Part shown: one piece after another, positions 50,470 to 60,583 of the stretch | Layout: each line of letters starts with the position of its first letter | Position numbering within the stretch: position 1 is the first letter of the stretch | From: Tardiphaga sp. P9-11 | GTDB taxonomy: Bacteria > Pseudomonadota > Alphaproteobacteria > Rhizobiales > Xanthobacteraceae | Reading direction: 5' to 3' | DNA length: 64,000 nucleotides | Assembly (NCBI RefSeq): GCF_008329525.1 | Contig: NZ_NPKQ01000002.1 | Span: forward strand, 992,001-1,056,000 | The notes under the pieces: model-generated | Databases searched by the model: none | Seen by the model: only the letters and a program-made list of their open reading frames with translations | Told to the model about the DNA's origin: nothing | Position numbers and translations under genes: made by a program

Positions 50470-52887
50470 CTAGCTGGCTAGCTTCACGGCGGCGGCAGTA
50501 CCACCAAGGGCGCTGACGATACTCTGGTAGTGCGCAATCGGCTGCGGCCGGCCGATCAGGAAGCCCTGGATCTCCGCACAGCCTTCACTCGCAAGAAACG
50601 ACAGTTGGGCGACGGTCTCGACGCCCTCGGCGATCACCGGAAGCTTCAACGAGCGACCGAGCCCGATGATGGCGTGGACAATAGCCGCGGACTGCGGATT
50701 GTCCTCGAGCTTGGCCACGAAGGTCTGGTCGATCTTGATCTTGTCGAAGGGGAAGGCCTGCAGATAGCTCAGGCTCGAATAACCCGTGCCGAAATCATCC
50801 ATGGCGACGCGAACGCCCAGTTCCTTGACGGCGTGCAGGATCGCGATGGCGCCAGCGAAATCGTCGATCAGCACGCCTTCGGTGATTTCGATCTCGACAC
50901 GCTTTGGACTGAGACCGGTTTCCGCCAGAATGGCGGCGAGCATCCACGGTACATCGCCGCGCCGAAAGTTAACCGGCGACAGGTTGATGGCGATCGACAG
51001 TGGATTGACCCAGGTCGCCGCCTCGCGACAGGCCTCGCGCACAACCCATTCGTCGATAGCGCCTATCAGGCCGGTCTCCTCCGCCAGCGGGATGAACACT
51101 GTCGGCGAGATCATACCCCGTTCGGGATGTCGCCAGCGCAGCAGAACCTCGAAGGCAACGACAGGGCCGTCGGTAGTCGCCTGCGGCTGAAAATAAAGTT
51201 GGAATTGTTTGTTCTCGATTGCGACCACGAGATCACGTTGCAACAGCCGCTTCTCGCGGATGTGCTGATCCATAGCAGCCTCGAAGAAGCGGATGGTCCC
51301 GCGTTCCTCGGCCTTGGCGCGATCGAGCGCCAGATCCGCATGCGCAATAAGAGCTTCGATATCCTGCCCGTCCTGCGGATAGACCGAGATGCCGATACTA
51401 CAGCGAACATTGATGTGCTGGCTGTCGATCTGAAACGTATTATCGAGAATGCTCGACAACCGCGCGCAGAGATCTTCCGCTGTCTGCGGCTCCGCACCGA
51501 GATGAGACACGATCGAGAAGACATCGCCACTCGGCCGTGCCAGAAATGCACCGTTGCAGGCTTGCGCCAACCGCTTTGCCAGCTGGGCCAGTACGGCGTC
51601 GCCCGTGGCCTGGCCGTATAAGTCATTTATCTCCCTGAAGCGGTCGATATCGATCCGCGCGATGGCAAACGAGCCATGTCCAGCCGAGGCCTCGCTGAAA
51701 ACACGGGTGAGATGCTCGTTAAAAGCGACACGGTTCGGCAGATCAGTGATCGGATCGTGGCGCGCCAGATGCACCATGCGCGCCTCGGTTAGCTTGCGCT
51801 CGGTGATATCGGCGTGGGTGACCACCCAGCCGCCATTGTCCATCGGACGATAGCGCACATTAATGCTGCGGCCGTCAGGGAGTTCGGCGGTTTGGCTCGC
51901 CGGCTTGCGCTCGGCGATAGCCACCTTCAGTTGCTCGTCATAGCGGTCCTGATCGACGAACAGCATGCCGGCCTTGCCGCGCAGCGTGACCACTTCGTCC
52001 ATAGTGGCACCGAGCGACATCGCCTCGGGCGGGATGCGATACATGCGCACATAACTGTCGTTCCAAAGCTCCAGCCGGCCCTGCGCATCATACATGCACA
52101 GGCCCTGCCCCATATTGTTGAGCGCCGCATCGAGCTGCAAATTGCGCTCGCTCATGCTGCGGCGGGTGCGGTGGTCCGAGACAGCAACGATGAGGCCTGC
52201 AATGACGATCGCGGCCGTGAAGGCCGCGATCGCCAGCGACAATTCGATCGGCGACAGCAAACTGCCGCTGGCCGCCGCCTCAGCTCGGTAGACAAGATCG
52301 ACAGCGCCCATCGCCACAAAGTGATGGACGCTGATGGCCAGGGTCAGGAGCAGCGCTGCAAGGAGAACCTTGACCGGACCATCGCTGCGCTGCGCGACGA
52401 GCACGGCAGCCGCACCAAGCAGCACGCCGAACAGGATCGATGCCAGCACCAGATCCGGCAGCCAGACAATGGTGGCGGGAATCCGCAGCGACGCCATGCC
52501 CATATAGTGCATGCAGGCGATACCGATTCCGATCAGCGATCCACCGGTCAGTGCTCCCTGCCGCGTATCCTTGAATAGCGCTACCGCAAAGCCTGCAGTG
52601 GTCATCACCGTCGCCGCCACCAGCGAACACGCCGTGATGATCAGATCGTAGCTGATCGCAAAGCCCGGCGTATAAGCCAGCATCGCAATAAAGTGTGTCG
52701 CCCATATGCCGCAGCCGGTGACGAAGCCGGCGGTCATCAGCCAAGCCAGCCGCGTGTCGGATGATGCCGTGCGCGCACGTGTGAAAAGATGGACTGCAGC
52801 GAAGCTGGTGAGAAAGCATACCGCAGCCGCCAGCAAAACCTGCCGCCAGTCATGCTGCAATTCGATGCAATTCCAGACTCGTAGCAT
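50470..52887 (-). CDS. MHYT-PAS-GGDEF-EAL protein with degenerate GGDEF
   Basis: An 805-residue inner-membrane c-di-GMP protein. Residues ~15-245 are an MHYT sensor with three copies of the His-rich motif (THFIAM, MHYMGM, HHFVAM) on seven helices, proposed in the family to bind copper and sense O2, CO or NO. A PAS-like domain (~255-365), a GGDEF domain (~375-535) and an EAL domain (~550-790) follow. The cyclase site is SGDVF (453-457) instead of GGDEF, so synthesis is unlikely. The EAL motif is EVL (580-582), and the other catalytic segments (NLSPVNF, DDFGTGYSS, KIDQTFV, AEGVET) are kept, so phosphodiesterase activity is plausible. Confidence 0.9.
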   Translation of the reverse strand: MLRVWNCIELQHDWRQVLLAAAVCFLTSFAAVHLFTRARTASSDTRLAWLMTAGFVTGCGIWATHFIAMLAYTPGFAISYDLIITACSLVAATVMTTAGFAVALFKDTRQGALTGGSLIGIGIACMHYMGMASLRIPATIVWLPDLVLASILFGVLLGAAAVLVAQRSDGPVKVLLAALLLTLAISVHHFVAMGAVDLVYRAEAAASGSLLSPIELSLAIAAFTAAIVIAGLIVAVSDHRTRRSMSERNLQLDAALNNMGQGLCMYDAQGRLELWNDSYVRMYRIPPEAMSLGATMDEVVTLRGKAGMLFVDQDRYDEQLKVAIAERKPASQTAELPDGRSINVRYRPMDNGGWVVTHADITERKLTEARMVHLARHDPITDLPNRVAFNEHLTRVFSEASAGHGSFAIARIDIDRFREINDLYGQATGDAVLAQLAKRLAQACNGAFLARPSGDVFSIVSHLGAEPQTAEDLCARLSSILDNTFQIDSQHINVRCSIGISVYPQDGQDIEALIAHADLALDRAKAEERGTIRFFEAAMDQHIREKRLLQRDLVVAIENKQFQLYFQPQATTDGPVVAFEVLLRWRHPERGMISPTVFIPLAEETGLIGAIDEWVVREACREAATWVNPLSIAINLSPVNFRRGDVPWMLAAILAETGLSPKRVEIEITEGVLIDDFAGAIAILHAVKELGVRVAMDDFGTGYSSLSYLQAFPFDKIKIDQTFVAKLEDNPQSAAIVHAIIGLGRSLKLPVIAEGVETVAQLSFLASEGCAEIQGFLIGRPQPIAHYQSIVSALGGTAAAVKLAS

Positions 52888-53127
52888 AAGGGCACCGGCA
52901 TATGACGAGATTCAGGGAGCATGACGCGCGCTAGTTTCGGATTGTTTAAAACTCACGCAAAACGTGCGATGAAATGCTTCCTTCTTAAGCCGCGATAAAG
53001 CCGGAAATATGCTTGGTATCATCGTCCACGTTGCGGAAAAATATACAACATACTCGGATGTCCCTGCCGCAAGCACTCATGGAAAATCGCGATGGGGACG
53101 ACCTGTTTCGTTCGCAAGTAATCGCGG

Positions 53128-54078
53128 TCACACGCTCGGATAAGGTTCCGCAGGTACGCTGATCTGCGCGCGGCGCACACGCTCGCGATGCGCGGTGTAG
53201 ACGCCTGACGCAATGATGATCGCAGCGCCCGTAAAGGTCACGGCATCGGGAACTTCACCGAAGATGAAGAAGCCGATCAGCGTCACCCACACCAGCTGAA
53301 TATAGGAGAACGGCGCCAGCACCGATGCGTCTGCGTAGCGGAAGGCGAGGACAACGATCCAGTGGCCGACTGTTGCTGCGACGCCGATGCCGACGCCCAG
53401 CATGATCTGCGTCGTGTTCGGCATGATCCAATAGAACGGCACGACCACGCTCATCACCAGAAAGCCGACAAGTGCGGTGAAAGCCATCGTAGTGATTTCA
53501 CGATCGGCACCGCTGATTTTGCGCGTCAACACCAATGCCACGGCCCAGCCGAGCGCCGACAAGATCGGAAAGATCGCCGCGGGATCGAACGCCGCAGTGC
53601 CAGGCCGAACGACGACGAGCACGCCGAAAAGGCCCATCATGGTTGCCGCCCATCGCCGCATGCCGACCTTCTCGCCGAGAAAGACCATCGACAGACCAGT
53701 GACGAATACCGGCGCGATGAAAGCGGTCGCTGCAGCTTCTGCAATTGGTAGATGGCCGAGCCCAACGATGAAGAAGATCGACGACGACAGCAGCGCCAAC
53801 CCGCGAAACACCTGGACCAGCGGGCGCGTGGATCGCATCGCGTTCGGCTTGCCCGCTGCCAACACCATGGGTCCCATGATCAGCAAAAACACGAGAAAGC
53901 GGATCCAGGCGATCTCTGCAGCCGGCAAGCTCTTGGTCAGATACTTGGCCATCGCATCCGACGAGGCGAGGAATATCGTCGAAAAAATGATCAGCGCGAT
54001 GCCGCGAAATGGGCGGTCGGTATGGCGATGCGCCAGAGCGGGGGTAGCAGTCGTCGGCGGGGGAACATGGCTTGTCAC
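53128..54078 (-). CDS. DMT-superfamily (EamA) transporter
   Basis: A 316-residue drug/metabolite transporter with ten predicted helices in two EamA repeats. Typical segments are SSDAMAKYLTKSLPAAEIAW, ERVGMRRWA-type EKVGMRRWAATMMGLFGVL, and the end FGEVPDAVTFTGAAIIIASG. It probably exports small metabolites. The start is uncertain: GTG 54078 is used, but a TTG at 54141 would add 21 residues; neither has a clear ribosome site. The 240-nt gap before it (52888-53127) contains nothing recognised. Confidence 0.8.
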   Translation of the reverse strand: MTSHVPPPTTATPALAHRHTDRPFRGIALIIFSTIFLASSDAMAKYLTKSLPAAEIAWIRFLVFLLIMGPMVLAAGKPNAMRSTRPLVQVFRGLALLSSSIFFIVGLGHLPIAEAAATAFIAPVFVTGLSMVFLGEKVGMRRWAATMMGLFGVLVVVRPGTAAFDPAAIFPILSALGWAVALVLTRKISGADREITTMAFTALVGFLVMSVVVPFYWIMPNTTQIMLGVGIGVAATVGHWIVVLAFRYADASVLAPFSYIQLVWVTLIGFFIFGEVPDAVTFTGAAIIIASGVYTAHRERVRRAQISVPAEPYPSV

Positions 54079-54266
54079 AAGCGGGGACCAATATGCAGGC
54101 TCATCAAGGCATGCGAGCCGAATCGAATAGAGCTCAGACAACGACGATCACGATGCCGGGACAACTGCCTATATCAGGACACGGATATGCACGCAGGCAA
54201 AAAGTCTATGCCGGCTGACACCTCGGCTGGCCAGAGTGCGGCGCAGCATCGCTTTTGCCGCACACC

Positions 54267-55106
54267 CTACAACATGGGTAGGCTGGAAGGCTCCCGGCCA
54301 CGCGGGAATGCGTTTTCGATATCGGCCAGTTCGGCTGCGCCGAGCGTCAATGCACTCGCCACCGCGTTGTCCGCGGCATGGGCCGCCGAAGACGCCTTCG
54401 GAATTGCGAAGACCGTTGGCTGACGGATCAGGAATGCCAGCGCCACCTGCCGCGGCGTGGCGTGATGGGCTTCCGCGATCTGCTGCAAGACTTTGCCGCC
54501 CGGCGAACGCATTGACGGGAAATCATTATGACCGAACGGCGAATAGGCCACGACGGCGACGCCATGGCTCTCGCACCACGGGATTACGCGGTGTTCGATG
54601 GCGCGCTCCTGCAGATGATAGAGCACCTGATTGCAGGCAATAGCGCCCTTGCCCGCCAATTTCGACAGCTCGTTGAGATCGTCGACATCGAAATTGCTGA
54701 CGCCCCAGGAGGCAATCTTGCCGGCGGCTTTCAGTTCCTCGAAGGCGGCGACAGTCTCGGCAAGCGAGACCTGACCGCGCCAGTGCAGCAGATAGCAATC
54801 GAGCCGGTCGGTCCCCAGCCGCTTCAGCGAGCGCTCGCAAGCGGCGATAGTGCCCTTCCGCGACGCGTTGCTCGGCAGCACCTTGGAGACCAGAAACACC
54901 TCGTCGCGACGGCCGGCGATGGCCTCTGCAATCACGAACTCAGCGTCGCCATACATTTCGGCGGTATCGATATGGCTCATGCCGGCATCGAGGCCGGCGC
55001 GGAGGGCGGAGACGGCAGAAGAGCGGTCACCCTGGTCAATATACCACGTGCCCTGGCCGATCACGGACACGTCGCGCGTGGTGTGGCCGAATGGATTGTG
55101 TCGCAT
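54267..55106 (-). CDS. Aldo/keto reductase
   Basis: A 279-residue NADPH-dependent aldo/keto reductase. The catalytic tetrad is visible: Asp and Tyr in HIDTAEMYGDAE, Lys in VFLVSKVLP and His in CYLLHWRG. The NADP-binding end is FAIPKASSAAHAADN. The closest type is the YeaE/DkgA-like branch acting on methylglyoxal or diketogluconate, but substrate is not certain. The gene starts 69 nt after the fmdB stop, so it may be read from the amide operon. Confidence 0.88.
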   Translation of the reverse strand: MRHNPFGHTTRDVSVIGQGTWYIDQGDRSSAVSALRAGLDAGMSHIDTAEMYGDAEFVIAEAIAGRRDEVFLVSKVLPSNASRKGTIAACERSLKRLGTDRLDCYLLHWRGQVSLAETVAAFEELKAAGKIASWGVSNFDVDDLNELSKLAGKGAIACNQVLYHLQERAIEHRVIPWCESHGVAVVAYSPFGHNDFPSMRSPGGKVLQQIAEAHHATPRQVALAFLIRQPTVFAIPKASSAAHAADNAVASALTLGAAELADIENAFPRGREPSSLPML

Positions 55107-55174
55107 GGTCGCGCCTCCGCCTCCCGTGGAACCTGGCGCACGGGAGTGGACTCTAGCGCATCAATTCAGAGGAG

Positions 55175-55516
55175 TCAGTGACTGATCATCCACGGCCGCG
55201 CGGTCGGGAAGCTCTTGGCGCCGGAGCGGGTCTGCTTCACCAACCGTGACGGCTTCTTGCCGGAACAGCAGCCGCAACCGGCCCCGTGCGATGCCTTGTA
55301 CTCCGCCGATGTCTTCGGCGCATTGCGGCTGCGCTCGTTGGTGGCGTGGGCCTTGCGCTTGTCGGAGGGCATGCAGAAGAACGCCGGCGCGGTGAGGATC
55401 ACCCGCGGCGCCTGCGTCGCGCAATGCGGACAATCCTGCGGATCATCACATTCCGCCATCGGCCGCATGTCAGTGAACGGGCCGCAATCGTTGCAGAGAT
55501 ATTCATAGACCGGCAT
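55175..55516 (-). CDS. fmdB: FmdB-family zinc-ribbon protein
   Basis: A 113-residue protein. The N-terminal MPVYEYLCNDCGPFTDMRPM with the pairs CNDC and CPHC is the FmdB zinc ribbon. A Lys/Arg-rich linker with a second Cys cluster (CGCC) follows, and the C-terminus is basic. In Methylophilus FmdB accompanies formamidase and was suggested to regulate it. It lies 79 nt after fmdA and closes the amide operon. Confidence 0.88.
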   Translation of the reverse strand: MPVYEYLCNDCGPFTDMRPMAECDDPQDCPHCATQAPRVILTAPAFFCMPSDKRKAHATNERSRNAPKTSAEYKASHGAGCGCCSGKKPSRLVKQTRSGAKSFPTARPWMISH

Positions 55517-55594
55517 AGCGCATCACTCTCGTTCGACATCAGAAAAGGATGGCTGCGGGGCCGTGACTTCTGCCCCGCAGCCGAGTTAACCGCG

Positions 55595-56824
55595 TTACTT
55601 GTCCGGCGAGAGCGGCATCTGGATGTCGCCCTTGATGTGCTTGATCGGTCCGGCCGATGACGGGTTGATGTCGAAGTCGAAGATCTGTGTCGGCAGCCAC
55701 AGCGTGGCGCAGGCATTGGGCACGTCGACGACGCCCGAGATGTGGCCCTGCACCGGCGCGGTGCCGAGGATCGAATAGGCTTGCGCACCGGAGTAGCCGA
55801 ACTTCTTCAGATACTCGATGGCATTCAAGCAGGCCTGACGATAGGCGATATGGACGTCGAGGTAATGCTGCTTGCCCTGCTCATCGACCGAGATGCCTTC
55901 AAAGATCAGGAAGTCGTTGTAGTTCGGCGTCATCGGTGACGGCTTGAACACCGGATTCTTGATGCCGTATTTCGACACGCCGTCCTTGATGATATCAACC
56001 TTGATGTGCAGCCAGCCCGCCATTTCAATGGCGCCGCAGAAAGTGATTTCGCCGTCGCCCTGCGAGAAGTGCAGGTCGCCCATGGAGAGACCTCCGCCGG
56101 GGACATAGACCGGGAAATAGACCTTCGAGCCACGCGACAGATCCTTGATGTCGCAATTGCCGCCGTGTTCGCGCGGCGGCACCGTGCGTGCACCTTCGGC
56201 TGCAGCCTTCTCCTTCGCCTCACCCTTCAGCCGGCCCATATGCGCGGTCGGGCCGAACGGGGGATTGGCGAGACCGGGCACGCGCTCCGGATTGGTGGCA
56301 ATCAGCGCGGTCTCGCGCTCGTTCCAGGTAGCGAGCAATTTCGGATCGGGCAGACAGCCGATCAGGCCGGGATGGATCAGGCCTGCGAAGTTCACGCCGG
56401 GGATATGGCGCGACGAGGTGTACATGCCCTTGAAGTCCCAGATCGACTTCTGCGCTTCCGGGAAGTGATCGGTCAGGAAGCCGCCGCCATTCTGTTTCGA
56501 GAAGAAGCCGTTGAACCCCCACAGCGCGTCCTTCATCGGGCCGACATCGAGCAGGTCGACGACGAGGAGATCTCCGGGCTCGGCGCCCTTGACCCCGATC
56601 GGGCCCGACAGGAAATGCACGATCGACAGATCGATATCGCGCACGTCATCGGCGCTGTCGTTGTTCTTGATGAAGCCGCCGGTCCAGTCATAGGTCTCGA
56701 CGATGAAGTCATCGCCCGGATTGACCCATGCCACCATGGGAATGTCAGAATGCCAGCGATTGTGAATCATGTCGTTGTCGTAGGCCGATTGCGTGAGGTC
56801 GACCTTGATCAGTGTATCTGGCAT
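55595..56824 (-). CDS. fmdA: Formamidase FmdA (acetamidase/formamidase family)
   Basis: A 409-residue enzyme with the full-length FmdA/AmdA pattern: MPDTLIKVDLTQSAYDNDMI start, HFLSGPIGVKGAEPGDLLVV, IPGVNFAGLIHPGLIGC, REHGGNCDIKDLSRGSKVYF (each conserved) and VDVPNACATLWLP near the end. It hydrolyses formamide to formate and ammonia, and some members take acetamide. It is encoded directly downstream of the urtABCDE-type transporter (49 nt after urtE) and before fmdB, the same gene set as the Methylophilus fmd cluster. ATG 56824 has a GGGGAG ribosome site. Confidence 0.94.
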   Translation of the reverse strand: MPDTLIKVDLTQSAYDNDMIHNRWHSDIPMVAWVNPGDDFIVETYDWTGGFIKNNDSADDVRDIDLSIVHFLSGPIGVKGAEPGDLLVVDLLDVGPMKDALWGFNGFFSKQNGGGFLTDHFPEAQKSIWDFKGMYTSSRHIPGVNFAGLIHPGLIGCLPDPKLLATWNERETALIATNPERVPGLANPPFGPTAHMGRLKGEAKEKAAAEGARTVPPREHGGNCDIKDLSRGSKVYFPVYVPGGGLSMGDLHFSQGDGEITFCGAIEMAGWLHIKVDIIKDGVSKYGIKNPVFKPSPMTPNYNDFLIFEGISVDEQGKQHYLDVHIAYRQACLNAIEYLKKFGYSGAQAYSILGTAPVQGHISGVVDVPNACATLWLPTQIFDFDINPSSAGPIKHIKGDIQMPLSPDK

Positions 56825-56873
56825 TCAATGCTCCCCTTCGGTTACTGGTCTTGGTGGTTGAACGTAAGGCTGG

Positions 56874-57563
56874 TTAGACGGACAGGTACTTCGCGATCTG
56901 CGCGGCATCGATCCCTTCGCGCGCTTCGTCGCGAACGATTTCGCCGTTCTCGATAACGAGGACGCGATCAGCGACATCGAGCGCGAAGCTCAGAACCTGT
57001 TCGGAAACGATGATCGACAGACCCTTGGTGTCGCGGATGTGCTTCAGCGTGCGGGCCATGTCCTTGATGATCGACGGCTGAATGCCTTCGGTGGGTTCAT
57101 CGAGCAACAACACCTTCGGCTTGGTCGCAAGCGCACGCGCGATGGCGAGTTGCTGCTGCTGACCACCTGACAGGTTGCCGCCGCGACGACCTTTCATTTC
57201 GAGCAGCACCGGAAACAGCTCGTAGAGATCGCCAGGCACTTCCTTCTCGCCGGAAGCGACGAGGCCGGTCTCGATATTCTCCTTCACCGTCATATGGGAG
57301 AAGATCATGCGGCCTTGCGGCACATATGCGAGGCCGTGCGCGACGCGTTCATAGCTCTTCAGCGCGCCGAGCTCCTTGCCCTCCATGGTCACCGAGCCCG
57401 ACTTGGTCGGCACGATGCCCATCAGCGATTTCATCAACGTGGTCTTACCCATACCGTTGCGGCCCATGATGGCCACGATTTCGTTGGGCTGCACTTGCAC
57501 ATTCAGGCCATGCAGGACCTCGCTCTGGCCGTAAGCGACGTGGAGATCGTTGATCGCGAGCAT
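56874..57563 (-). CDS. urtE: ABC transporter ATPase, UrtE/FmdF type
   Basis: A 229-residue LivF-like ATPase. Walker A is GRNGMGKTT (about residues 34-42), the signature is LSGGQQQQLAIARAL and Walker B is VLLLDEPTEGIQP. The PTEGIQPSII stretch is characteristic of UrtE. It pairs with UrtD to power uptake of urea or short amides. ATG 57563 is chosen with GAGGAG upstream. It starts 10 nt after urtD. Confidence 0.93.
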   Translation of the reverse strand: MLAINDLHVAYGQSEVLHGLNVQVQPNEIVAIMGRNGMGKTTLMKSLMGIVPTKSGSVTMEGKELGALKSYERVAHGLAYVPQGRMIFSHMTVKENIETGLVASGEKEVPGDLYELFPVLLEMKGRRGGNLSGGQQQQLAIARALATKPKVLLLDEPTEGIQPSIIKDMARTLKHIRDTKGLSIIVSEQVLSFALDVADRVLVIENGEIVRDEAREGIDAAQIAKYLSV

Positions 57564-57573
57564 GGTGATCTCC

Positions 57574-58329
<756 letters not shown>

Positions 58330-58340
58330 GACGTGTCCCC

Positions 58341-59486
58341 TTACTCTGCTGGCGCGCCGTCGGCGGCGGATTTGATGGCCCAGGCCCTCTTTGATTTTTC
58401 AGAGCGCATGGCGATCAGACGGTCGATGTGTCGCGCCACGTGGTCGCGCCAGATGCCAGACAGGCCGCTGGGGAAGAACAACACCACGGCGATGAACAGA
58501 CCGCCGAGGCCGAACAGCCACAATTCGGGGAAGGATTCCGACAGCATGGTCTTGGCGTAGTTCACGAGCAACGTGCCGTAGACCGCGCCGAAGATTGACA
58601 TCCGGCCACCGACCGCGGTGTAGATCACCATTTCGATGGACGGTACGATGCCGACGAAGGACGGCGACATGAACCCGATCTGCAGCGTGAACATCGCGCC
58701 ACCGATCGACGCGAACATCGCCGCCGCGCAGAAGGCGAATATCTTGAAATTGGCCACGCTGTAGCCGGAGAAGCGCACGCGATCCTCCTGCTCACGCATC
58801 GCCACCAGGATGCGGCCCAGCTTGGTCAGCCGGATGAACTGCGCCGTGATGATGCAGGCGAACAGCACGAACACTTCGAAGAAGTAGAGGATGACCTTGG
58901 CGTGATCGGTGCGGATGTCCCAGCCGTTCAGCGTGCGGAGATCGGTCATGCCGTTGATGCCGCCGGTATAGCCCTGCTGGCCAATGATCAGGATGGTCGC
59001 GATTGCGGCGATCGCTTGCGTGATGATGGCGAAATAGACGCCGCCGACACGGCGTTTGAACATCGCGGCACCGATGATGAAAGCGAGCAGTGTCGGAACC
59101 AACAGAATGGCGATGATGGTCAACGGCAGCGAGTGGAACGGCTTCCAGAACATCGGCAGCGCCGTGATCTGGTTCCAGTCCATGAAATCCGGAATGCCGG
59201 GAGTCGACTGGATCTTGGTGTTGGCGACGCTGGAGGCTTCCAGCTTGAGAAACATCGCCATGCAGTAGCCGCCAAGGCCGAAAAACACACCCTGGCCGAG
59301 GCTGAGAATGCCGCCATAGCCCCAGCACATCACGAGGCCGAGCGCGACGAAGGCATAGGTCAGATATTTGGCGACCAGGTTGAGACGAAACGTGTCGAGA
59401 AAAAACGGCAGGATCACCGCGAGCAGCAACAGCAGCGACAGGAAACCGATCAGCTCCGAGCGGTTGAAGAAGCGAGAATTGATCAT
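58341..59486 (-). CDS. urtC: ABC transporter permease, UrtC type
   Basis: A 381-residue LivM-like permease with about ten helices. Family-specific segments are CWGYGGILSLGQGVFFGLGG, GGVYFAIITQAIAAIATILI, and GQQGYTGGINGMTDLRTLNG, the last typical of urea/amide rather than branched-chain amino acid permeases. The EAA-like loop MREQEDRVRFSGYSV contacts the ATPases. It lies 36 nt after urtB. Confidence 0.93.
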   Translation of the reverse strand: MINSRFFNRSELIGFLSLLLLLAVILPFFLDTFRLNLVAKYLTYAFVALGLVMCWGYGGILSLGQGVFFGLGGYCMAMFLKLEASSVANTKIQSTPGIPDFMDWNQITALPMFWKPFHSLPLTIIAILLVPTLLAFIIGAAMFKRRVGGVYFAIITQAIAAIATILIIGQQGYTGGINGMTDLRTLNGWDIRTDHAKVILYFFEVFVLFACIITAQFIRLTKLGRILVAMREQEDRVRFSGYSVANFKIFAFCAAAMFASIGGAMFTLQIGFMSPSFVGIVPSIEMVIYTAVGGRMSIFGAVYGTLLVNYAKTMLSESFPELWLFGLGGLFIAVVLFFPSGLSGIWRDHVARHIDRLIAMRSEKSKRAWAIKSAADGAPAE

Positions 59487-59522
59487 GATGCGTATGCCCT
59501 GCTCTTTCTGTACTGCGCGCGC

Positions 59523-60449
59523 TTACTTGCGGACCTTGAGGGCGAACAGGCCCTGCGGCCGGATCATCAGGATCGCGACGATGGTGAGCAGCGTCAGCAC
59601 CTTGGCCATCGAGCCGGACATGAAGAACTCCATAGTCGACTGCGCCTGGGAGATGGTGAAGGCCGAGGCAATGGTCCCGAACAGGCTGGCGGCGCCGCCG
59701 AACACCACGACGAGGAACGTATCGACGATATAGAGCTGGCCTGAGGTCGGCCCGGTCGAGCCGATCATGGTGAAGGCGGAGCCGGCGATCCCGGCAATGC
59801 CGCAGCCGAGGCCGAAAGTGTAGCGGTCGACCTTCTCGGTATTGATACCGACGGCGCCGGCCATCACGCGGTTCTGCACCACAGCACGAACCTGCTTGCC
59901 CCAACGAGATTTATACATGATCCAGGCGACGACCACGGTGATCGCTAGCGTTAGGCACATCACGAAGATGCCGTTGATCGGTACTTCGATCGTATCGGTC
60001 ACCTGCTTGGAGCCCATCATCCATTGCGGCAGTTCGACGCCGACTTCACGGGCACCGAACACCGAGCGATAGGCCTGCTGAAGGATCAGGCTGAGGCCCC
60101 ATGTGGCAAGCAGCGTGTCGAGCGGGCGTTTGTAGAGATGTCGTATGAGCGCCCATTCGACGAGCATCCCCAGCGCACCGGAGGCGATGAAGGCGAGGAT
60201 CATGGCGACAAAGAAGTAGCCCGAGAACAGCGACGGCAGATGCGACTGGAAGAAACTCGACGTCATCCAGGTGACGTAGGCGCCGAGGATCATGAATTCG
60301 CCATGGGCCATGTTGATGACGCCCATCTGGCCGAAGATGATCGCCAGGCCGAGCGCCATCAGCACATAGACCGAAAACAGGATCAGGCCGGCAAAGCCCT
60401 GCATTGCGAAGATGGCGCCAAGGTCGCCAATCGAATAGTCGCCGAACAT
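59523..60449 (-). CDS. urtB: ABC transporter permease, UrtB type
   Basis: A 308-residue LivH-like permease with about eight helices: ALGLAIIFGQMGVINMAHGE and MILGAYVTWMTSSFF near the start and FGGAASLFGTIASAFTISQA near the end. VVQNRVMAGAVGINTEKVDR is the UrtB-type coupling loop. ATG 60449 is chosen because GGAGG precedes it; an upstream extension has no homology. It is 134 nt after urtA; this gap holds a small hairpin. Confidence 0.92.
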   Translation of the reverse strand: MFGDYSIGDLGAIFAMQGFAGLILFSVYVLMALGLAIIFGQMGVINMAHGEFMILGAYVTWMTSSFFQSHLPSLFSGYFFVAMILAFIASGALGMLVEWALIRHLYKRPLDTLLATWGLSLILQQAYRSVFGAREVGVELPQWMMGSKQVTDTIEVPINGIFVMCLTLAITVVVAWIMYKSRWGKQVRAVVQNRVMAGAVGINTEKVDRYTFGLGCGIAGIAGSAFTMIGSTGPTSGQLYIVDTFLVVVFGGAASLFGTIASAFTISQAQSTMEFFMSGSMAKVLTLLTIVAILMIRPQGLFALKVRK

Positions 60450-60547
60450 CGATCCGTCCTCCGTCAGGGAAAGGGTCCCGCGCCGCGCGATGAGACGCGA
60501 CGCGGGGTTGTCGTGCGCGGATAGGTCGTCCGCGCCAGGGAGAGGTG

Positions 60548-60571
60548 GAGCGCGGCGATCACGCCGCACTC
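60548..60571 (-). promoter_or_regulatory. Intercistronic hairpin between urtA and urtB
   Basis: GCGGCG-ATCA-CGCCGC with 3 further pairs beyond one mismatch, 13 nt after the urtA stop. Stem-loops here often stabilise the binding-protein mRNA or partly stop transcription, giving more UrtA than permease. Confidence 0.5.
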
Positions 60572-60583
60572 GGGGAGGAAGGC

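Noticed and set aside
50470-52887. Calling the MHYT protein an active diguanylate cyclase
   Set aside because: The catalytic GGDEF is SGDVF, missing the first Gly and the Glu.
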